From: Myxococcales bacterium
GTDB lineage: Bacteria; Myxococcota; Myxococcia; Myxococcales; Myxococcaceae
Direction: 5' to 3'
NCBI GenBank assembly: GCA_030681895.1
Contig: JAUXRI010000025.1
Location: 1 to 63,324, forward strand
DNA length: 63,324 bases
Shown here: one piece after another, positions 53,191 through 62,634 of the stretch
Layout: each line of letters opens with the position of its first letter
Numbering within the stretch: the first letter of the stretch is position 1
Position numbers and translations under genes: made by a program
The notes under the pieces: model-generated
Told to the model about the DNA's origin: nothing
Databases searched by the model: none
The model's input: only the letters and a program-made list of their open reading frames with translations

Positions 53191-54074
53191 CGTCGCCCGA
53201 GCTGCTGGTCATCGCCGGGCCGACCGCGTCGGGGAAGACTCGCGTCGCGATCGAGCTCGCCGAACGTATCGGCGCCGAGATCATCAACGCCGACTCGCAG
53301 CAGGTCTACCGGCACTTCGACATCGGCACCGCGAAGCCCTCGGCCTCGGAGCTGGCGCGAATTCCGCACCACGTCCTCTCGTGCGTCGAACCGACCGAGG
53401 CGTTTCATGCGGCGCGCTTCCAACAGCTCGCCGACGCAGCGATCGCCGACATCCACGCGCGCGGGAAGCGGGTCGTCGTGGTCGGAGGCACCGGGCTCTA
53501 CATTCGCGTGCTGCTCCATGGGGTCGTGGAAGCGCCGGGAACCGATGGCGCCTTGAGAGCCGAGCTCGAGACGTTCTCTGACGCCGAGCTCCACGCGCGC
53601 CTCGCGGCCGTCGATACCGTGACTGCGCAGCGCCTGCCCGTGCCCGATCGGGTGCGGGTGATTCGCGCCCTCGAGATCCACGCGCTGACCGGCGAGGCGG
53701 CCTCGGCCCACCGGGAGCGGCATGCGTTTCACGCCGATCGCTACGCCTTCAAGCTCTTCGTCCTGAACCCGGCTCGTGAGGCCGTCTACGGGGCGATCAA
53801 CGCCCGGGCCCGCGCGATGTTCGACGCTGGCTTGCTCGACGAGGTGCGCTCACTGGTGGCGAAGGGCTACCGCGACGCCGCCCCGATGCGGGCCGTTGGC
53901 TACGTGCAGGCGCTGGCCTGCCTCGAGGGCGCGATGACCAAGGCGCAGGCAATTGACGACGTCGCGCAGAAGACGCGGCACTACGCGAAGCGGCAGTACA
54001 CGTGGTTCAAGAAGGAGCAGGGTGCCGTGTTCGTCACGCCGCCCGTCGACGTGGCGACGCTTGGCTCCGCTTGA
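53187..54074 (+). CDS. miaA: tRNA dimethylallyltransferase MiaA
   Basis: The enzyme adds dimethylallyl to N6 of A37 in tRNAs that read UNN codons. The protein has 295 residues from GTG 53187, overlapping the thioredoxin-like stop. The P-loop is GPTASGKT (11-18), then INADSQQVYRHFDIGTAKPS and the DMAPP/tRNA site VGGTGLYIRVLLHG. The C-terminal part has YAKRQYTWFKKE. It is the last gene on this strand before a convergent gene; the 94-base gap has no obvious terminator. Confidence 0.96.
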   Translation: MTSPELLVIAGPTASGKTRVAIELAERIGAEIINADSQQVYRHFDIGTAKPSASELARIPHHVLSCVEPTEAFHAARFQQLADAAIADIHARGKRVVVVGGTGLYIRVLLHGVVEAPGTDGALRAELETFSDAELHARLAAVDTVTAQRLPVPDRVRVIRALEIHALTGEAASAHRERHAFHADRYAFKLFVLNPAREAVYGAINARARAMFDAGLLDEVRSLVAKGYRDAAPMRAVGYVQALACLEGAMTKAQAIDDVAQKTRHYAKRQYTWFKKEQGAVFVTPPVDVATLGSA

Positions 54075-54168
54075 GGCTGTCTCTCGGTGCACGAGGCGGC
54101 CGCGCGATGACGACGAGCTGTTGAATCCGCGCGAGGCGGAGCGTGAGGAGCCGTCGAGCCAGTCGTGA

Positions 54169-54915
54169 TCAGCGGCGCATGAAGCGGCCGCGACGCCCAC
54201 CACCGACGAACTGCGGCTGCTGCATCGGAGGCGTCTCGAGCCCGAACTGCCACCACGCGGGCTCCCACGCCTTCATCTTCAGCTTCTTGTCGTTCTGCAG
54301 AGCGCTCAGCGCGGTCTTCAGCTTCTCGTCGCTGGGGTTCTCGGCCACGCTGCGCGCGAGCACCTTGAGCGCTCCGTCGACGTCACGGTTGGCCTGCAGG
54401 CACCACGCGTACGCGGCCCACACCATGCCGTCCTTCTTGCCGTGCTTCACCGCGTCTTCGAACGACTTGCGCATCGCCTCGAAGTCTTTGCGCTGGAAGT
54501 AGATGGCGCCCTGCATCGCGCGCGCGAGGTAGCTGCGCGCCGCCGTCTTCGCGAACGAGGCCATGGCGGCGTCGGTGTTCTTGAAGAGGTGGTGAATCAT
54601 GCCGATCTGCGCGTGGAGCTCGCTCTCGACCAGGAACTGCTCCTTCCCGTAGGGCAGGGCGGCCTCGATGATCTTGATGACCTTCTCGGCCTTGACCTTC
54701 TGCTCCTTGGGGTTCGGAGGCATCGACTCGAACTCCTTCTTCACCTGCTCCATCACCCCCTGCACCTTCATGAAGGTGCGTCGGGCGAGCACCACGTACA
54801 GCCCGAGGAAGACGATGGTGCCGGGCACGATGCCGGCAATCAGAGAGAAGCCCGCCACCTTGACGATGACGGTGACGAGAATTCCAGCGGCGAGCGCGTA
54901 CACCAGGTTCAGCAT
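54169..54915 (-). CDS. Membrane TPR-like protein
   Basis: The protein has 248 residues from ATG 54915; ATG 54951 would add a basic leader before the first helix. Two membrane helices (about 2-20 and 23-42, LVYALAAGILVTVIVKVAGF, LIAGIVPGTIVFLGLYVVLA) are followed by a long helical region with TPR-like repeats (AMQGAIYFQRKDFEAMRKSF, AWCLQANRDVDGALKVLARS). The tail is Arg/Gly-rich (GGGRRGRFMRR). It is probably cytoplasmic-facing and multi-helical. The function is unknown; the tRNA-Leu gene follows divergently. Confidence 0.72.
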   Translation of the reverse strand: MLNLVYALAAGILVTVIVKVAGFSLIAGIVPGTIVFLGLYVVLARRTFMKVQGVMEQVKKEFESMPPNPKEQKVKAEKVIKIIEAALPYGKEQFLVESELHAQIGMIHHLFKNTDAAMASFAKTAARSYLARAMQGAIYFQRKDFEAMRKSFEDAVKHGKKDGMVWAAYAWCLQANRDVDGALKVLARSVAENPSDEKLKTALSALQNDKKLKMKAWEPAWWQFGLETPPMQQPQFVGGGRRGRFMRR

Positions 54916-55005
54916 GCGCCGCCTGTAACTGAAGGAGTGCACCCGCGACAAGGTGCTTCCCCCTCGTCTGGAATCTGGTACTCACGCGTCGGTCGAGGCA
55001 GTGCT

Positions 55006-55089
55006 GGCCTTCTGTCGAAACTGGTAGACGAAGCGGACTCAAAATCCGCCGCCTTCACGGGCATCCCGGTTCGAGTCCGGGGAAGGCCA
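55006..55089 (+). tRNA. tRNA-Leu (anticodon CAA)
   Basis: Acceptor stem GGCCTTC (55006-55012) pairs with GAAGGCC (55082-55088), discriminator A55089. The anticodon stem GCGGA / TCCGC encloses CTCAAAA, anticodon CAA (55040-55042). The T arm is CCCGG-TTCGAGT-CCGGG. A long variable arm of about 15 bases marks a class II tRNA. CCA is not encoded. It reads UUG. Confidence 0.93.
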
Positions 55090-55117
55090 CTCAGGTGTGT
55101 TGGCGTTCAGTCTGTGC

Positions 55118-55810
55118 TCACGGTCGCTTGAGGTAGACCGTGGCGACATGCTCCGGACCAAATGAGAGCTCCGAGGTGCCGGGGCTCAAATTGGTCTCCT
55201 GGTCCTGCGGATCCAGTGCTGCCCTGTATCGCGTCAGCTCACCCTGACCGACTCGCTCCCGAATGCGTGCCTTCACGGCCGGCTTCTTTGGACCGAGGAC
55301 GTGAACGTCGACAGCCTGACCGACGACAAGGGTCTCGCGCTCCTTGCGCGACGGGATCTTGAAACGTGGATGGTAGTGATCTGCAAGGTGCTCAGCGTTC
55401 TGCACCATCGGCTCGGGCAGAGCGGCAGCTCGCTGAGGAACGCCCGCGAACAGGTGTGGCAGCCCGACGGTGGACGCCCAGTCTCTTGGTGTCTTTCCCC
55501 AGTAGTTCGCCGCGTCGGGGTTGGCGCCGCCTTCGAGCAGCAGCTTCACGGCCGCGTCGTTCTTCTCCTGCAACGCCGTGAAGAGAACGGTGTCTCCCGT
55601 CCGAAAGTAGCGGAGTTCGGTGTTTGCCCCGGCTTCGACGAGCACGCGCGTGCCCTCGAGCCAGTTCGAGGCGACGGAGAGATGAAGGGCTGTCATGCCC
55701 CACGCGTCCTGCGCATCGAGATGACCACTGCCCAGGCTGGCTTTCACCCGAGCCAGGTCCTTCGTCGGCGCGAAGGTGTCAAAGAGCCGAAGCCAGGCTG
55801 CCACGTCCAT
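55118..55810 (-). CDS. Ankyrin-repeat protein of atypical codon use
   Basis: The protein has 230 residues from ATG 55810. Two to three ankyrin repeats occupy 35-110 (DAWGMTALHLSVASNWLEGT, VLFTALQEKNDAAVKLLLEG, GANPDAANYWGKTPRDWAS). The C-terminal part (130-230) is beta-rich with no recognised family. Codons ending in A or T (GCA, CTT, TTT, AAA, AGT, CAT, GAA) are clearly more frequent than in neighbouring genes, a sign of possible transfer. The tRNA-Leu next door is a typical insertion point, though no integrase or repeated tRNA end is seen. Confidence 0.75.
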   Translation of the reverse strand: MDVAAWLRLFDTFAPTKDLARVKASLGSGHLDAQDAWGMTALHLSVASNWLEGTRVLVEAGANTELRYFRTGDTVLFTALQEKNDAAVKLLLEGGANPDAANYWGKTPRDWASTVGLPHLFAGVPQRAAALPEPMVQNAEHLADHYHPRFKIPSRKERETLVVGQAVDVHVLGPKKPAVKARIRERVGQGELTRYRAALDPQDQETNLSPGTSELSFGPEHVATVYLKRP

Positions 55811-55905
55811 CATGAGTCCCCCGCCATGGTGAGAAACACCTCGAAGGTGCGCGAAGTGTAACTTCTTCTGGCGACGGACCTGGCGGTCTCGTAACGGTCT
55901 GAGAC

Positions 55906-57204
55906 GTGACGACGAACGACTCGAACGACATCCACGCGATCATCGGTCGAGCCTCTCGGCCCGGGGTGACCGCGGTCGTCGAGGCCCACCTGTCGGTGCT
56001 GAAGGGGAAGCCGATTCGGTCGGCGATCTCCGAGACGCTGGCGAAGCACTCGAAGCTCGGCGGGAACGATCGCCGCTTCGTCGCCTTCGCCACCCGCGAG
56101 TTGTCCCGGCACCAACGCCTGCTCGATCTGGCAGCCAAGGCCCGTGGGCGCGCGCCGTCGAGCCTCAAGCTCCCCGAGGACCAGGCGATCTTCCGGTACG
56201 CGCTCTGGCGCAAGGAGCTCACCGGCGCGAGCGTCGAGGCGGTGATGGCCGAGGTCGGGCTGCCTGGCCCGGTTCGGCCGCGCTCGATGACGGATGCGGT
56301 GATCAAAGAAGCGCTCGCGAAGGACGTCGTGCTCGACTTCGGAGCCGACCCCGTCGAGCGCGCGGCCGCCAGGCACTCGTTCCCGAACTGGATGGCGAAG
56401 GCGATCGCCGAGCAGGCACCTGAAGGCGAGCTCGACGCGGTGCTGGCGGCGCTGAACCGGGAGCCGTTCCTCACCATGCGCGTGCGTCCCAACGGCTCGC
56501 GCGACGCACTGCTGCCGGAGCTGATCGCTGCCGGGTATCCCGTGCAGATCTGCCCCGAGCTCCCCGACGCAATTCGGCTCAATGACGAGGGCAGGGCGAT
56601 CTTCGAGTCGCGATGGATGAAGGAGGGGCGCCTGCTGGTGATGGATCTCGGCAGTCAGCTGCTCGCCGATCTCTGCCACGCCGCTCCCGGGCAGACCGTC
56701 GTCGACTACTGCGCAGGCGCGGGCGGTAAGACGATCTTCCTCGCCGACGCGGTGGGGCCGAACGGTCGCGTCTACGCGCACGACACCTCGGCCAAACGCC
56801 TGGTCGAAGCGAAGGAACGCGCCGCCCAGCTCAAGCTCCGACACATCAGCTTTCCCATGGAGCCCCGGCTCGATCTCGCCGACCTCGCGCTCGTCGACGC
56901 GCCGTGCAGCGGCGTGGGCACGCTCGCCCGTGAGCCCGATCAGAAGTGGAAGCTCACGAAGGACAAGGTGCTCGAGTTCCAGAAGAAGCAGCTCGAGATC
57001 CTCGACGCGGTCGTCGCCGGCCTCAAACCGGGTGGCGTCATCGTCTACGGCACCTGCAGCCTGCTCCGGGACGAGAACGACGCGGTGGTGGAGCAGTTCC
57101 TCGCGAAGCACCCCGAGTGCCGGCTCGATGGCGAGCCGCTCCGGGTGTGGCCGAACCGCATCGACGGCGGCGGCTTCTTCGGTGCCCGCCTCGTGAAGCA
57201 GTGA
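55906..57204 (+). CDS. RsmB-type RNA m5C methyltransferase
   Basis: The protein has 432 residues from GTG 55906. An N-terminal NusB-like helical region (about 10-150) is followed by a Rossmann methyltransferase. SAM motifs are VVDYCAGAGGKTIFLAD and VYAHDTSAKRL. Motif IV is DAPCSGVGTLAREPD (Cys334) and motif VI is YGTCSLL, with the nucleophile Cys384. This fits RsmB/NSUN enzymes, which methylate C5 of cytosine in 16S rRNA or tRNA. The precise site is unknown. It lies 37 bases before a short gene. Confidence 0.88.
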   Translation: MTTNDSNDIHAIIGRASRPGVTAVVEAHLSVLKGKPIRSAISETLAKHSKLGGNDRRFVAFATRELSRHQRLLDLAAKARGRAPSSLKLPEDQAIFRYALWRKELTGASVEAVMAEVGLPGPVRPRSMTDAVIKEALAKDVVLDFGADPVERAAARHSFPNWMAKAIAEQAPEGELDAVLAALNREPFLTMRVRPNGSRDALLPELIAAGYPVQICPELPDAIRLNDEGRAIFESRWMKEGRLLVMDLGSQLLADLCHAAPGQTVVDYCAGAGGKTIFLADAVGPNGRVYAHDTSAKRLVEAKERAAQLKLRHISFPMEPRLDLADLALVDAPCSGVGTLAREPDQKWKLTKDKVLEFQKKQLEILDAVVAGLKPGGVIVYGTCSLLRDENDAVVEQFLAKHPECRLDGEPLRVWPNRIDGGGFFGARLVKQ

Positions 57205-57241
57205 TACCGTCGGCCGCCTCACCATTTTGAAGGAGTGACGT

Positions 57242-57640
57242 TTGCCGCCTCCGCCCTCGAGTAGCGACGCGACCCTGCAGCAGATTCACGCCGCGTGGGA
57301 CGAAGCCCAGGCGCAGCTGAGGGCGCTCCGGGAGCAGGTCGAGCACCTCAACAACATGGCGCTCGCGAAGGTCGCCTCGAACATGCTCGAGCGCGACATG
57401 GACCGCGCCTACCGCGATCTCGGAGAGGCCGTCTGGGCCGAGGTCTCGAAGGGCCGGCTGCAGCTCAGCCCCAACCTGAGCCACGTGCGGAAGTCGCTCG
57501 AAGTGGTGACCCAGAAGATCCAGGCTCAGAACGCCTCGATCAACGATCTGCTCGCCGAAGGGGCCGACATCGCGAAGCGCCTTCAGGAAAAAATGTCTGC
57601 TGCGTCGAAGGCTGTGGCGCCGCAAACAAAAAGACGGTAG
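57242..57640 (+). CDS. Small hypothetical helical protein
   Basis: The protein has 132 residues from TTG 57242. It is mostly helical and charged with coiled-coil propensity (TLQQIHAAWDEAQAQLRALR, VTQKIQAQNASINDLLAEGA) and a basic tail. There is no signal peptide. The same strand carries the RsmB-type gene upstream and tRNA-Ala downstream, so read-through is possible. No family is recognised. Confidence 0.65.
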   Translation: MPPPPSSSDATLQQIHAAWDEAQAQLRALREQVEHLNNMALAKVASNMLERDMDRAYRDLGEAVWAEVSKGRLQLSPNLSHVRKSLEVVTQKIQAQNASINDLLAEGADIAKRLQEKMSAASKAVAPQTKRR

Positions 57641-57686
57641 GACACGCGCCGCTTGCGGGTTTCGGCCCGAAAAACATCGTGAATAT

Positions 57687-57759
57687 GGGGTCATAGCTCA
57701 GCTGGGAGAGCGCCTGAATGGCATTCAGGAGGTCCACGGTTCGATCCCGTGTGGCTCCA
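57687..57759 (+). tRNA. tRNA-Ala (anticodon GGC)
   Basis: The acceptor stem GGGGTCA / TGGCTCC contains the G3-U70 pair that identifies alanine tRNAs. D arm GCTC-AGCTGGGA-GAGC, anticodon loop ATGGCAT (GGC), T arm CACGG-TTCGATC-CCGTG. CCA is not encoded. A strong terminator follows 23 bases later. Confidence 0.95.
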
Positions 57760-57782
57760 CAAACGTGTTGGCAAACAACGAA

Positions 57783-57818
57783 GGGCTCCGGTGGAAACAC
57801 CGGGGCCCTTTTGCTTTT
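57783..57818 (+). terminator. Intrinsic terminator of tRNA-Ala
   Basis: GGGCTCCGGTG and CACCGGGGCCC form an 11-bp stem with a GAAA loop (57783-57808), followed by TTTTGCTTTT. It is the clearest intrinsic terminator in the window. Confidence 0.9.
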
Positions 57819-57918
57819 CCAGCGCTTGGCTGTGCCCGCAGGCGACTCCTGAAACGACGATGGGCGCCCGCTCAACCCTCGAGCGAACGCCCACCAGCCT
57901 CGTTCAACGTGAGACGAC

Positions 57919-58728
57919 TTACTTGCCCGGCGCGGGAGGAGGCGTCGCCGCCTTCGCCTTCACTTCGATCAGCTCGACCTCGAACGAGAGGACGGCGTTC
58001 GGAGGAATGGACGGAGGCGCGCCGCGCTCGCCGTACGCGATGTCGGGCGGGCAGATGAGACGGGCCTTGCCGCCCGGCTTCATCATGCCGACGCCTTCGG
58101 TCCAACACTTGATGACGCCGTTGAGCGGGAACTCGGTCGGCTCGTTGCGCTTGTACGACGAGTCGAACTCGGTGCCGTCGAGGAGCGTGCCGCGGTAGTG
58201 CACCTTCACGGTGTCTTCCGGCTTCGGCAGGTTGCCCTTGCCGGCCTTCTGCTCGATGTACACCAGGCCCGAGGCGGTCTTCTTCGCGCCCTTCTCCTTG
58301 GTGAACTTCACGAGCTCCTTGTCGGCCAGCTCCTTGGCCTTCGCGGCGCGCTCGAGGCCCTTGGCCTGGAGGAACGAGTCGACCTTGGGGCCGAACTCCT
58401 CGAGCTTGACCGCGAGCTCCTTGCCCGTGGCGGCGTCGGTGATGCCCTTCATCACCTCGTTGAGCTCGGCCTCGGTGAGGTCGGTCGACGCGATCGGCGT
58501 GCGCTGCGCGACGAAGGTGCCGAGCACGTAGGCGACCTTGCTCACGTCCTCAGGCGACAGGGGCGCGGGCGGCGGCGGCTTGGGCGGCTCCATCGGGTTC
58601 ACCGGCGGGACGGCGACCGTGTTGGCGACGGGCGTGGTGCCACCCGAGCCGGTGTCCTTCTTCTCACTGGGGCAGCCGGTCAATACGAAGCCAACAGTGA
58701 CGAGCAACGACAGGATTCGGGTCTTCAC
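57919..58728 (-). CDS. FKBP-type peptidyl-prolyl isomerase lipoprotein (copy B)
   Basis: The protein has 269 residues. The lipobox is VLTGC, then a Pro-rich linker. An N-terminal FkpA/Mip-like helical dimerisation region (60-150, [20 protein letters not shown]) precedes the FKBP domain (about 165-260, [60 protein letters not shown]), whose conserved aromatic and Asp residues are intact. It catalyses cis-trans proline isomerisation in the periplasm. It starts inside the last codons of the paralogue upstream (ATGA). Confidence 0.93.
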   Translation of the reverse strand: MKTRILSLLVTVGFVLTGCPSEKKDTGSGGTTPVANTVAVPPVNPMEPPKPPPPAPLSPEDVSKVAYVLGTFVAQRTPIASTDLTEAELNEVMKGITDAATGKELAVKLEEFGPKVDSFLQAKGLERAAKAKELADKELVKFTKEKGAKKTASGLVYIEQKAGKGNLPKPEDTVKVHYRGTLLDGTEFDSSYKRNEPTEFPLNGVIKCWTEGVGMMKPGGKARLICPPDIAYGERGAPPSIPPNAVLSFEVELIEVKAKAATPPPAPGK

Positions 58729-59459
58729 TGCGGACCTCCGGGGAGCGGCATGGCGGGAGCGGCCTTCTTCACCTCGAGCAGCTCGACCTCGAAGGTGAGC
58801 GTCGCGTTGGGCGGGATCGACGGGCGGCCACCTTCGCCGTACGCAATCTCAGGCGGGCAGACGAGCTTCGCCTTGCCGCCGACCTTCATCTTCGCGACCC
58901 CTTCGGTCCAGCACTTGATCACGCCGTTGAGCGGGAACTCGGCCGGCTGGTTGCGCTTGAACGAGCTGTCGAACTCGGTGCCGTCGATGAGCGTGCCCTT
59001 GTAGTGCACCTTCACCGTGTCGGTCGGCGTGGGCTGCTCGCCCGCGCCTGCGGTCTGCTCGATGAAGATGAGGCCGGAGGGCAGCTTCTGCGCGCCCTTC
59101 TCAGCGGCCATCTTCGTCGCGTACTCGACGCCTTTGACCTTCTCCTTCGCGCCGCGCTCCTCCTGGCGCTGCTTGAGGAACTGGCCGACCTTCGCGTCGA
59201 ACTCCTGGGTGTTGACGGCGAGCGGCTTCTTGAGGGCCGCGTCGAAGAAGCCCTTCTTGAGCTCCGCCAGCTCGGCGTCCGAGAGGTTGGCCATGCCAAC
59301 CGGAGTGTTCTTCGCGAGGAGAACGCCGAACGTGTACAGCACCTTGTTCAGCTCTTCTCCGGTGGGGACGGCAGGGGGCTTTGGCGCTTCCGGCGCTTTG
59401 CCCGCCTGCGCGAGGGCCAGGCTCGAGGCCAGGCACAGCGACAGCACGAGGTTCTTCAC
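58725..59459 (-). CDS. FKBP-type peptidyl-prolyl isomerase, secreted (copy A)
   Basis: The protein has 244 residues from GTG 59459, chosen because GGAGAG lies 9 bases upstream; ATG 59474 is the alternative. The signal peptide ends at LALA-Q. The layout is the same as copy B with an Mip/FkpA-like helical part and an FKBP domain ([60 protein letters not shown]). Copy A has no lipobox, so it is soluble periplasmic while copy B is lipid-anchored. The paralogues are tandem. Confidence 0.93.
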   Translation of the reverse strand: MKNLVLSLCLASSLALAQAGKAPEAPKPPAVPTGEELNKVLYTFGVLLAKNTPVGMANLSDAELAELKKGFFDAALKKPLAVNTQEFDAKVGQFLKQRQEERGAKEKVKGVEYATKMAAEKGAQKLPSGLIFIEQTAGAGEQPTPTDTVKVHYKGTLIDGTEFDSSFKRNQPAEFPLNGVIKCWTEGVAKMKVGGKAKLVCPPEIAYGEGGRPSIPPNATLTFEVELLEVKKAAPAMPLPGGPQ

Positions 59460-59508
59460 TTGGTGGCTCTCCATGAGCAGCGACTGCGTGGAACAACGGT
59501 GGGGAAAC

Positions 59509-60423
59509 TCAGGCCTTGAAGATGGTCATCACGTCTTTGAGCAGCTGGAGCGACTCGGCGCGCGGGCGCTGGAACGCGTTGCGGCCCATGATCGAGCCGA
59601 AGCCGCCGCCCTCACGAATGCCCTTGATCTCTTCGAGCAGCGCCGGCGTGTCCTTCGCCTCGCCACCCGAGAAGATGACGATGCGCTTGCCGTTGAACGC
59701 GCTCTGCACGACGTGACGAACGCGATCGGCCATCGTCTTGGTGGGAATCGAGTACTTCTCGAACACCTTCTTGGCCTCGGCCTGCTCGATGAAGTCCTTC
59801 GGAGGCTTGACCTTGATGACGTGCGCGCCGAGCTGCGCCGAGATCTGCGCCGCGTAGGCGATGACGTCGGTGGCGGTCTCGCCGTCCTTCGACATGTTGC
59901 CGCGCGGGTAGGCCCAGAGCACGGTGGGCAGGCCCACGTCCTTCGCCTCGGCGATGAGGTCGCGCAGGTCCTGGTACTGCTGGTTGCGCATGCTCGAGCC
60001 TGGATAGATCGTGTAGCCGATCGCGACGCAGCCGAGGCGCACGGCGTCCTTCACGCTGCCGGTGAGCGCCGACATCGGCTCGACCTTCGAGAGCGAGTCG
60101 GAGTTGTTGAGCTTGAGGATGAGCGGAATCTCGCCCTTGAGCTTGCCAGCGACGGCCTCGAGGAAGCCCAGCGGCGCCGCGTACGCGTTGCAGCCCGAGT
60201 CGATGGCGAGCTGCGGGTGGTAGTCGGGATCGTAGCCAGCGGGGTTGGGCTGGAAGCTGCGCGCGGGGCCGTGCTCGAAGCCCTGATCGACGGGCAGGAT
60301 CACCATGTTCCCGGTGCCGGCCAGCACGCCCGTGTTCATCAGGCGCGCGAGGTTCGTCAGCACACCAGGAGAGTCAGACGGGTACCACGAGAGGATCTGC
60401 TTGACGCGATCGGTGTAGGCCAC
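59509..60423 (-). CDS. Class I fructose-bisphosphate aldolase, FbaB/DhnA type
   Basis: The enzyme splits or forms fructose 1,6-bisphosphate through a Schiff base. The protein has 304 residues from GTG 60423 with AAGGAG upstream. Family blocks include [36 protein letters not shown] and [10 protein letters not shown], with K204 a candidate Schiff-base lysine, then [11 protein letters not shown] and [13 protein letters not shown]. It works in the same pathway as the pfk gene 20 kb away. A promoter-like pair lies 31 bases upstream. Confidence 0.93.
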   Translation of the reverse strand: MAYTDRVKQILSWYPSDSPGVLTNLARLMNTGVLAGTGNMVILPVDQGFEHGPARSFQPNPAGYDPDYHPQLAIDSGCNAYAAPLGFLEAVAGKLKGEIPLILKLNNSDSLSKVEPMSALTGSVKDAVRLGCVAIGYTIYPGSSMRNQQYQDLRDLIAEAKDVGLPTVLWAYPRGNMSKDGETATDVIAYAAQISAQLGAHVIKVKPPKDFIEQAEAKKVFEKYSIPTKTMADRVRHVVQSAFNGKRIVIFSGGEAKDTPALLEEIKGIREGGGFGSIMGRNAFQRPRAESLQLLKDVMTIFKA

Positions 60424-60453
60424 GGGCGGTCTCCTTGGGAAACGACCGCGCTC

Positions 60454-60481
60454 CCATAGCCCACCGCCCGCACAGCGTCAT
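60454..60481 (-). promoter_or_regulatory. Candidate promoter of the aldolase gene
   Basis: On the minus strand ATGACG (60481-60476) and CTATGG (60459-60454) are 16 bases apart and lie 31 bases before the GTG. Spacing and hexamers resemble a housekeeping promoter. Confidence 0.35.
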
Positions 60482-60494
60482 GCGTTGTGTGAGG

Positions 60495-61091
60495 TCACGG
60501 CTTGGCGTCAGCCTTCGCCTCAATCTTGAGCGGAAACGTCCCGAGCGGGTTCCCGCCGATTCGCACCAGCACCTGGAAGTCACCCACGTTGCGAAGGCCC
60601 GTCGGATCCCAGTCGACCGTCCAGTCGGCCTCTTCGCTCTTGAAGGTCAACTGGCCCTGCGCATCCATCACGGTGTCTCCGCGCGGGTCGAGGATGGCGA
60701 TCTCGATCGACGTGTTCTTCTTTTCCGGAGCCTTCACCCGAACGACGGTCGTGAACTTCTCGGTCATCACCGGCGAACCGCTCGCGATGACGGCAGGGTA
60801 GGGCGCGCTGGGCTTCGAGCCGGTCGGCGTCCTCACGAAGCCTTTGCCGTGCTGCACGCTCACCACCGTGTACGGCGCCACGCCCGGCGCCGTCGCCGCA
60901 CGTTCCGTCGGAGCCTTCTCCTGGACGTGCTTCATGTCGTCGCCCTTGGGAATGGCGTCGAACTTGGGAATGCCGAGATCGAGCTTCGGCGCGCTCTGCT
61001 TCATCGAGCCCTTCAGCTTGGGCTCCGGCTTCGCCTGCGCGAACGCCACCAGTGACAGCAACACTCCCCCGACGAGAACCGTTCGTGACAT
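60495..61091 (-). CDS. Secreted protein with C-terminal beta domain
   Basis: The protein has 198 residues from ATG 61091. A signal peptide ends at FAQA-K. The first half is Lys/Pro-rich; the second half is a beta domain (EKFTTVVRVKAPEKKNTSIE, GQLTFKSEEADWTVDWDP, DFQVLVRIGGNPLGTFPLK) that resembles a fibronectin-like or Ig-like fold. No family is recognised. It is divergent from the TolC-type gene, 68 bases apart. Confidence 0.7.
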   Translation of the reverse strand: MSRTVLVGGVLLSLVAFAQAKPEPKLKGSMKQSAPKLDLGIPKFDAIPKGDDMKHVQEKAPTERAATAPGVAPYTVVSVQHGKGFVRTPTGSKPSAPYPAVIASGSPVMTEKFTTVVRVKAPEKKNTSIEIAILDPRGDTVMDAQGQLTFKSEEADWTVDWDPTGLRNVGDFQVLVRIGGNPLGTFPLKIEAKADAKP

Positions 61092-61159
61092 GGCGTTCAC
61101 CTTACTGCGCGGGCCGCGCTTCAATTCAAACGCTGTGTGGGGTACGTCGCGCGCCTTCC

Positions 61160-62569
61160 GTGCGCGCGTTGATCGTCAGCCTGATTCTCGGTGGTTCACT
61201 CGCGGCTCAGGCGGCGCCGCTGACGTTGAGCGAGCTGATCGAGCGCGCGCGCAAGAACGATCACCGCGTCAAGGAGAGCCAGGCGCAGCTCCAGTGGTTC
61301 CGCGCGAAGTACGAAGAGGCGCGGTGGGCCTGGTTTCCCCGCGTCGAGTCGTATGTGGCGGTGGCCGGCCCGACGCCTGAGGCGCGCAACAACGGACTCG
61401 GTGGACCGCCGACGACGCCAGCGTCGCTCCAGTACGATCTCGACTTCGGCCAGGTCGGCGTTCAGTTCCGCGCAGGCGCTGAGGCGTTGCTGCCGATCTA
61501 CACGTTCGGAAAACTCGACGCGCTCGAGGCCGCTGGCGCCAAAGGCGTCGAAGCCGGTGAAGCGCTCGCGGCACGTGCTGCCGATGAAGCCGAGCTGCAG
61601 GTGTCTCAGGCGTACTGGGGCCTCTGCCTCGCGCGCGCTGGCGTGAACGTCATCGACGAGACGACGAAGCGCCTCGACGAGGCGAAGAAGACGCTGGACC
61701 GCCTGCGCACGTCAGAGAGCCCGCAGGTCTCGCAGATGGACCTCTACAAACTCGAGTTCTATCGGCAGCAGGCCGAGGTGCAGAAGAACGCAGCGCAGCA
61801 GGGCGAGGAGTACGCGCTCGCGGCGATCCGCCTCCTCATCGCGGCGGCGCCGGAAGACACCATCGAGGTGGTGACCGAAGGGCTCCCGGATCCCAGAGGC
61901 CAGCTCGAGCCTGCGCCGTCCCTCCTCGAGCAGGCGTTGACCCATCGCCCCGAGCTGCGCGCTGCAGAAGCCGGCGTCGCCGCCCGTGAGCAGGAAGTGC
62001 TGATTCGCGAGCGCATGTATTACCCGGACTTCGGCATCGCAGGCTTCGCGCGCTGGGTGTGGACGACGAGCGCCACGCGGCAGCGCTCGGCCTTCGCGTA
62101 CGATCCGTACAACGAGCTCTCGGCAGGCATCGCGCTCGTCTCTCGCTACACGTGGGACTTTCCGCAGAAGAGCGCGCTCCTCGACGCGGCGCGGGCAGAG
62201 CTCGGGAAGATGCGCGCGCAACGCGATCTGCTGAAGGCCGCGGTCCGGCTCGAGCTCGAGAAGTCACACGGCGAGACGCGGGCCGCGATGGTGCGCGTGG
62301 AGCGACAGACCCTGGCCGAGAAGTCTGCACGCCGGTGGGCCACGGCAGCCTATGCGGCGTTCGATCTCGGCACTGGCGACACGCGCGATCTCGTCGAGTC
62401 GTTCTCGGCCCTGGCGAGCGCGTCGGCGCAGCGGGCGCAGGCGCTCCACGACGTTCAGGTGGGCCTCAAGACGTTGTCCCGGTCGGTCGGGCAGCCCGTG
62501 TTGCTCCAGATCCCGTACGACGTCGCGCCCGTCACCCCTCCGGTCTCCGAGTCGCTTCAGCCTCGTTGA
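61160..62569 (+). CDS. TolC-family outer-membrane efflux protein
   Basis: The protein has 469 residues from GTG 61160. The signal peptide ends at AQAA-P. The long helices and short strands of an OEP protein are visible in two repeats (LTLSELIERARKNDHRVKES, ALLPIYTFGKLDALEAAG, VSQAYWGLCLARAGVNVIDE; then LTHRPELRAAEAGVAAREQE, ISRYTWDFPQ-like, LDLGTGDTRDLVESF-like). TolC trimers span the outer membrane and periplasm for efflux pumps or secretion. No pump genes are adjacent, so the partner is elsewhere or the role is different. The next gene is an MlaC-like protein. Confidence 0.85.
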   Translation: MRALIVSLILGGSLAAQAAPLTLSELIERARKNDHRVKESQAQLQWFRAKYEEARWAWFPRVESYVAVAGPTPEARNNGLGGPPTTPASLQYDLDFGQVGVQFRAGAEALLPIYTFGKLDALEAAGAKGVEAGEALAARAADEAELQVSQAYWGLCLARAGVNVIDETTKRLDEAKKTLDRLRTSESPQVSQMDLYKLEFYRQQAEVQKNAAQQGEEYALAAIRLLIAAAPEDTIEVVTEGLPDPRGQLEPAPSLLEQALTHRPELRAAEAGVAAREQEVLIRERMYYPDFGIAGFARWVWTTSATRQRSAFAYDPYNELSAGIALVSRYTWDFPQKSALLDAARAELGKMRAQRDLLKAAVRLELEKSHGETRAAMVRVERQTLAEKSARRWATAAYAAFDLGTGDTRDLVESFSALASASAQRAQALHDVQVGLKTLSRSVGQPVLLQIPYDVAPVTPPVSESLQPR

Positions 62570-62634
62570 TCGTTTGGCCAGTGAATGGCATCTGGTCGCT
62601 CGAGTCGAAGGCCTGTCACCACTCCAGGAGCACC

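Noticed and set aside
55090..55905. Attachment-site repeat of the tRNA-Leu end beyond the ankyrin gene
   Set aside because: I found no second copy of the tRNA 3' end and no integrase.
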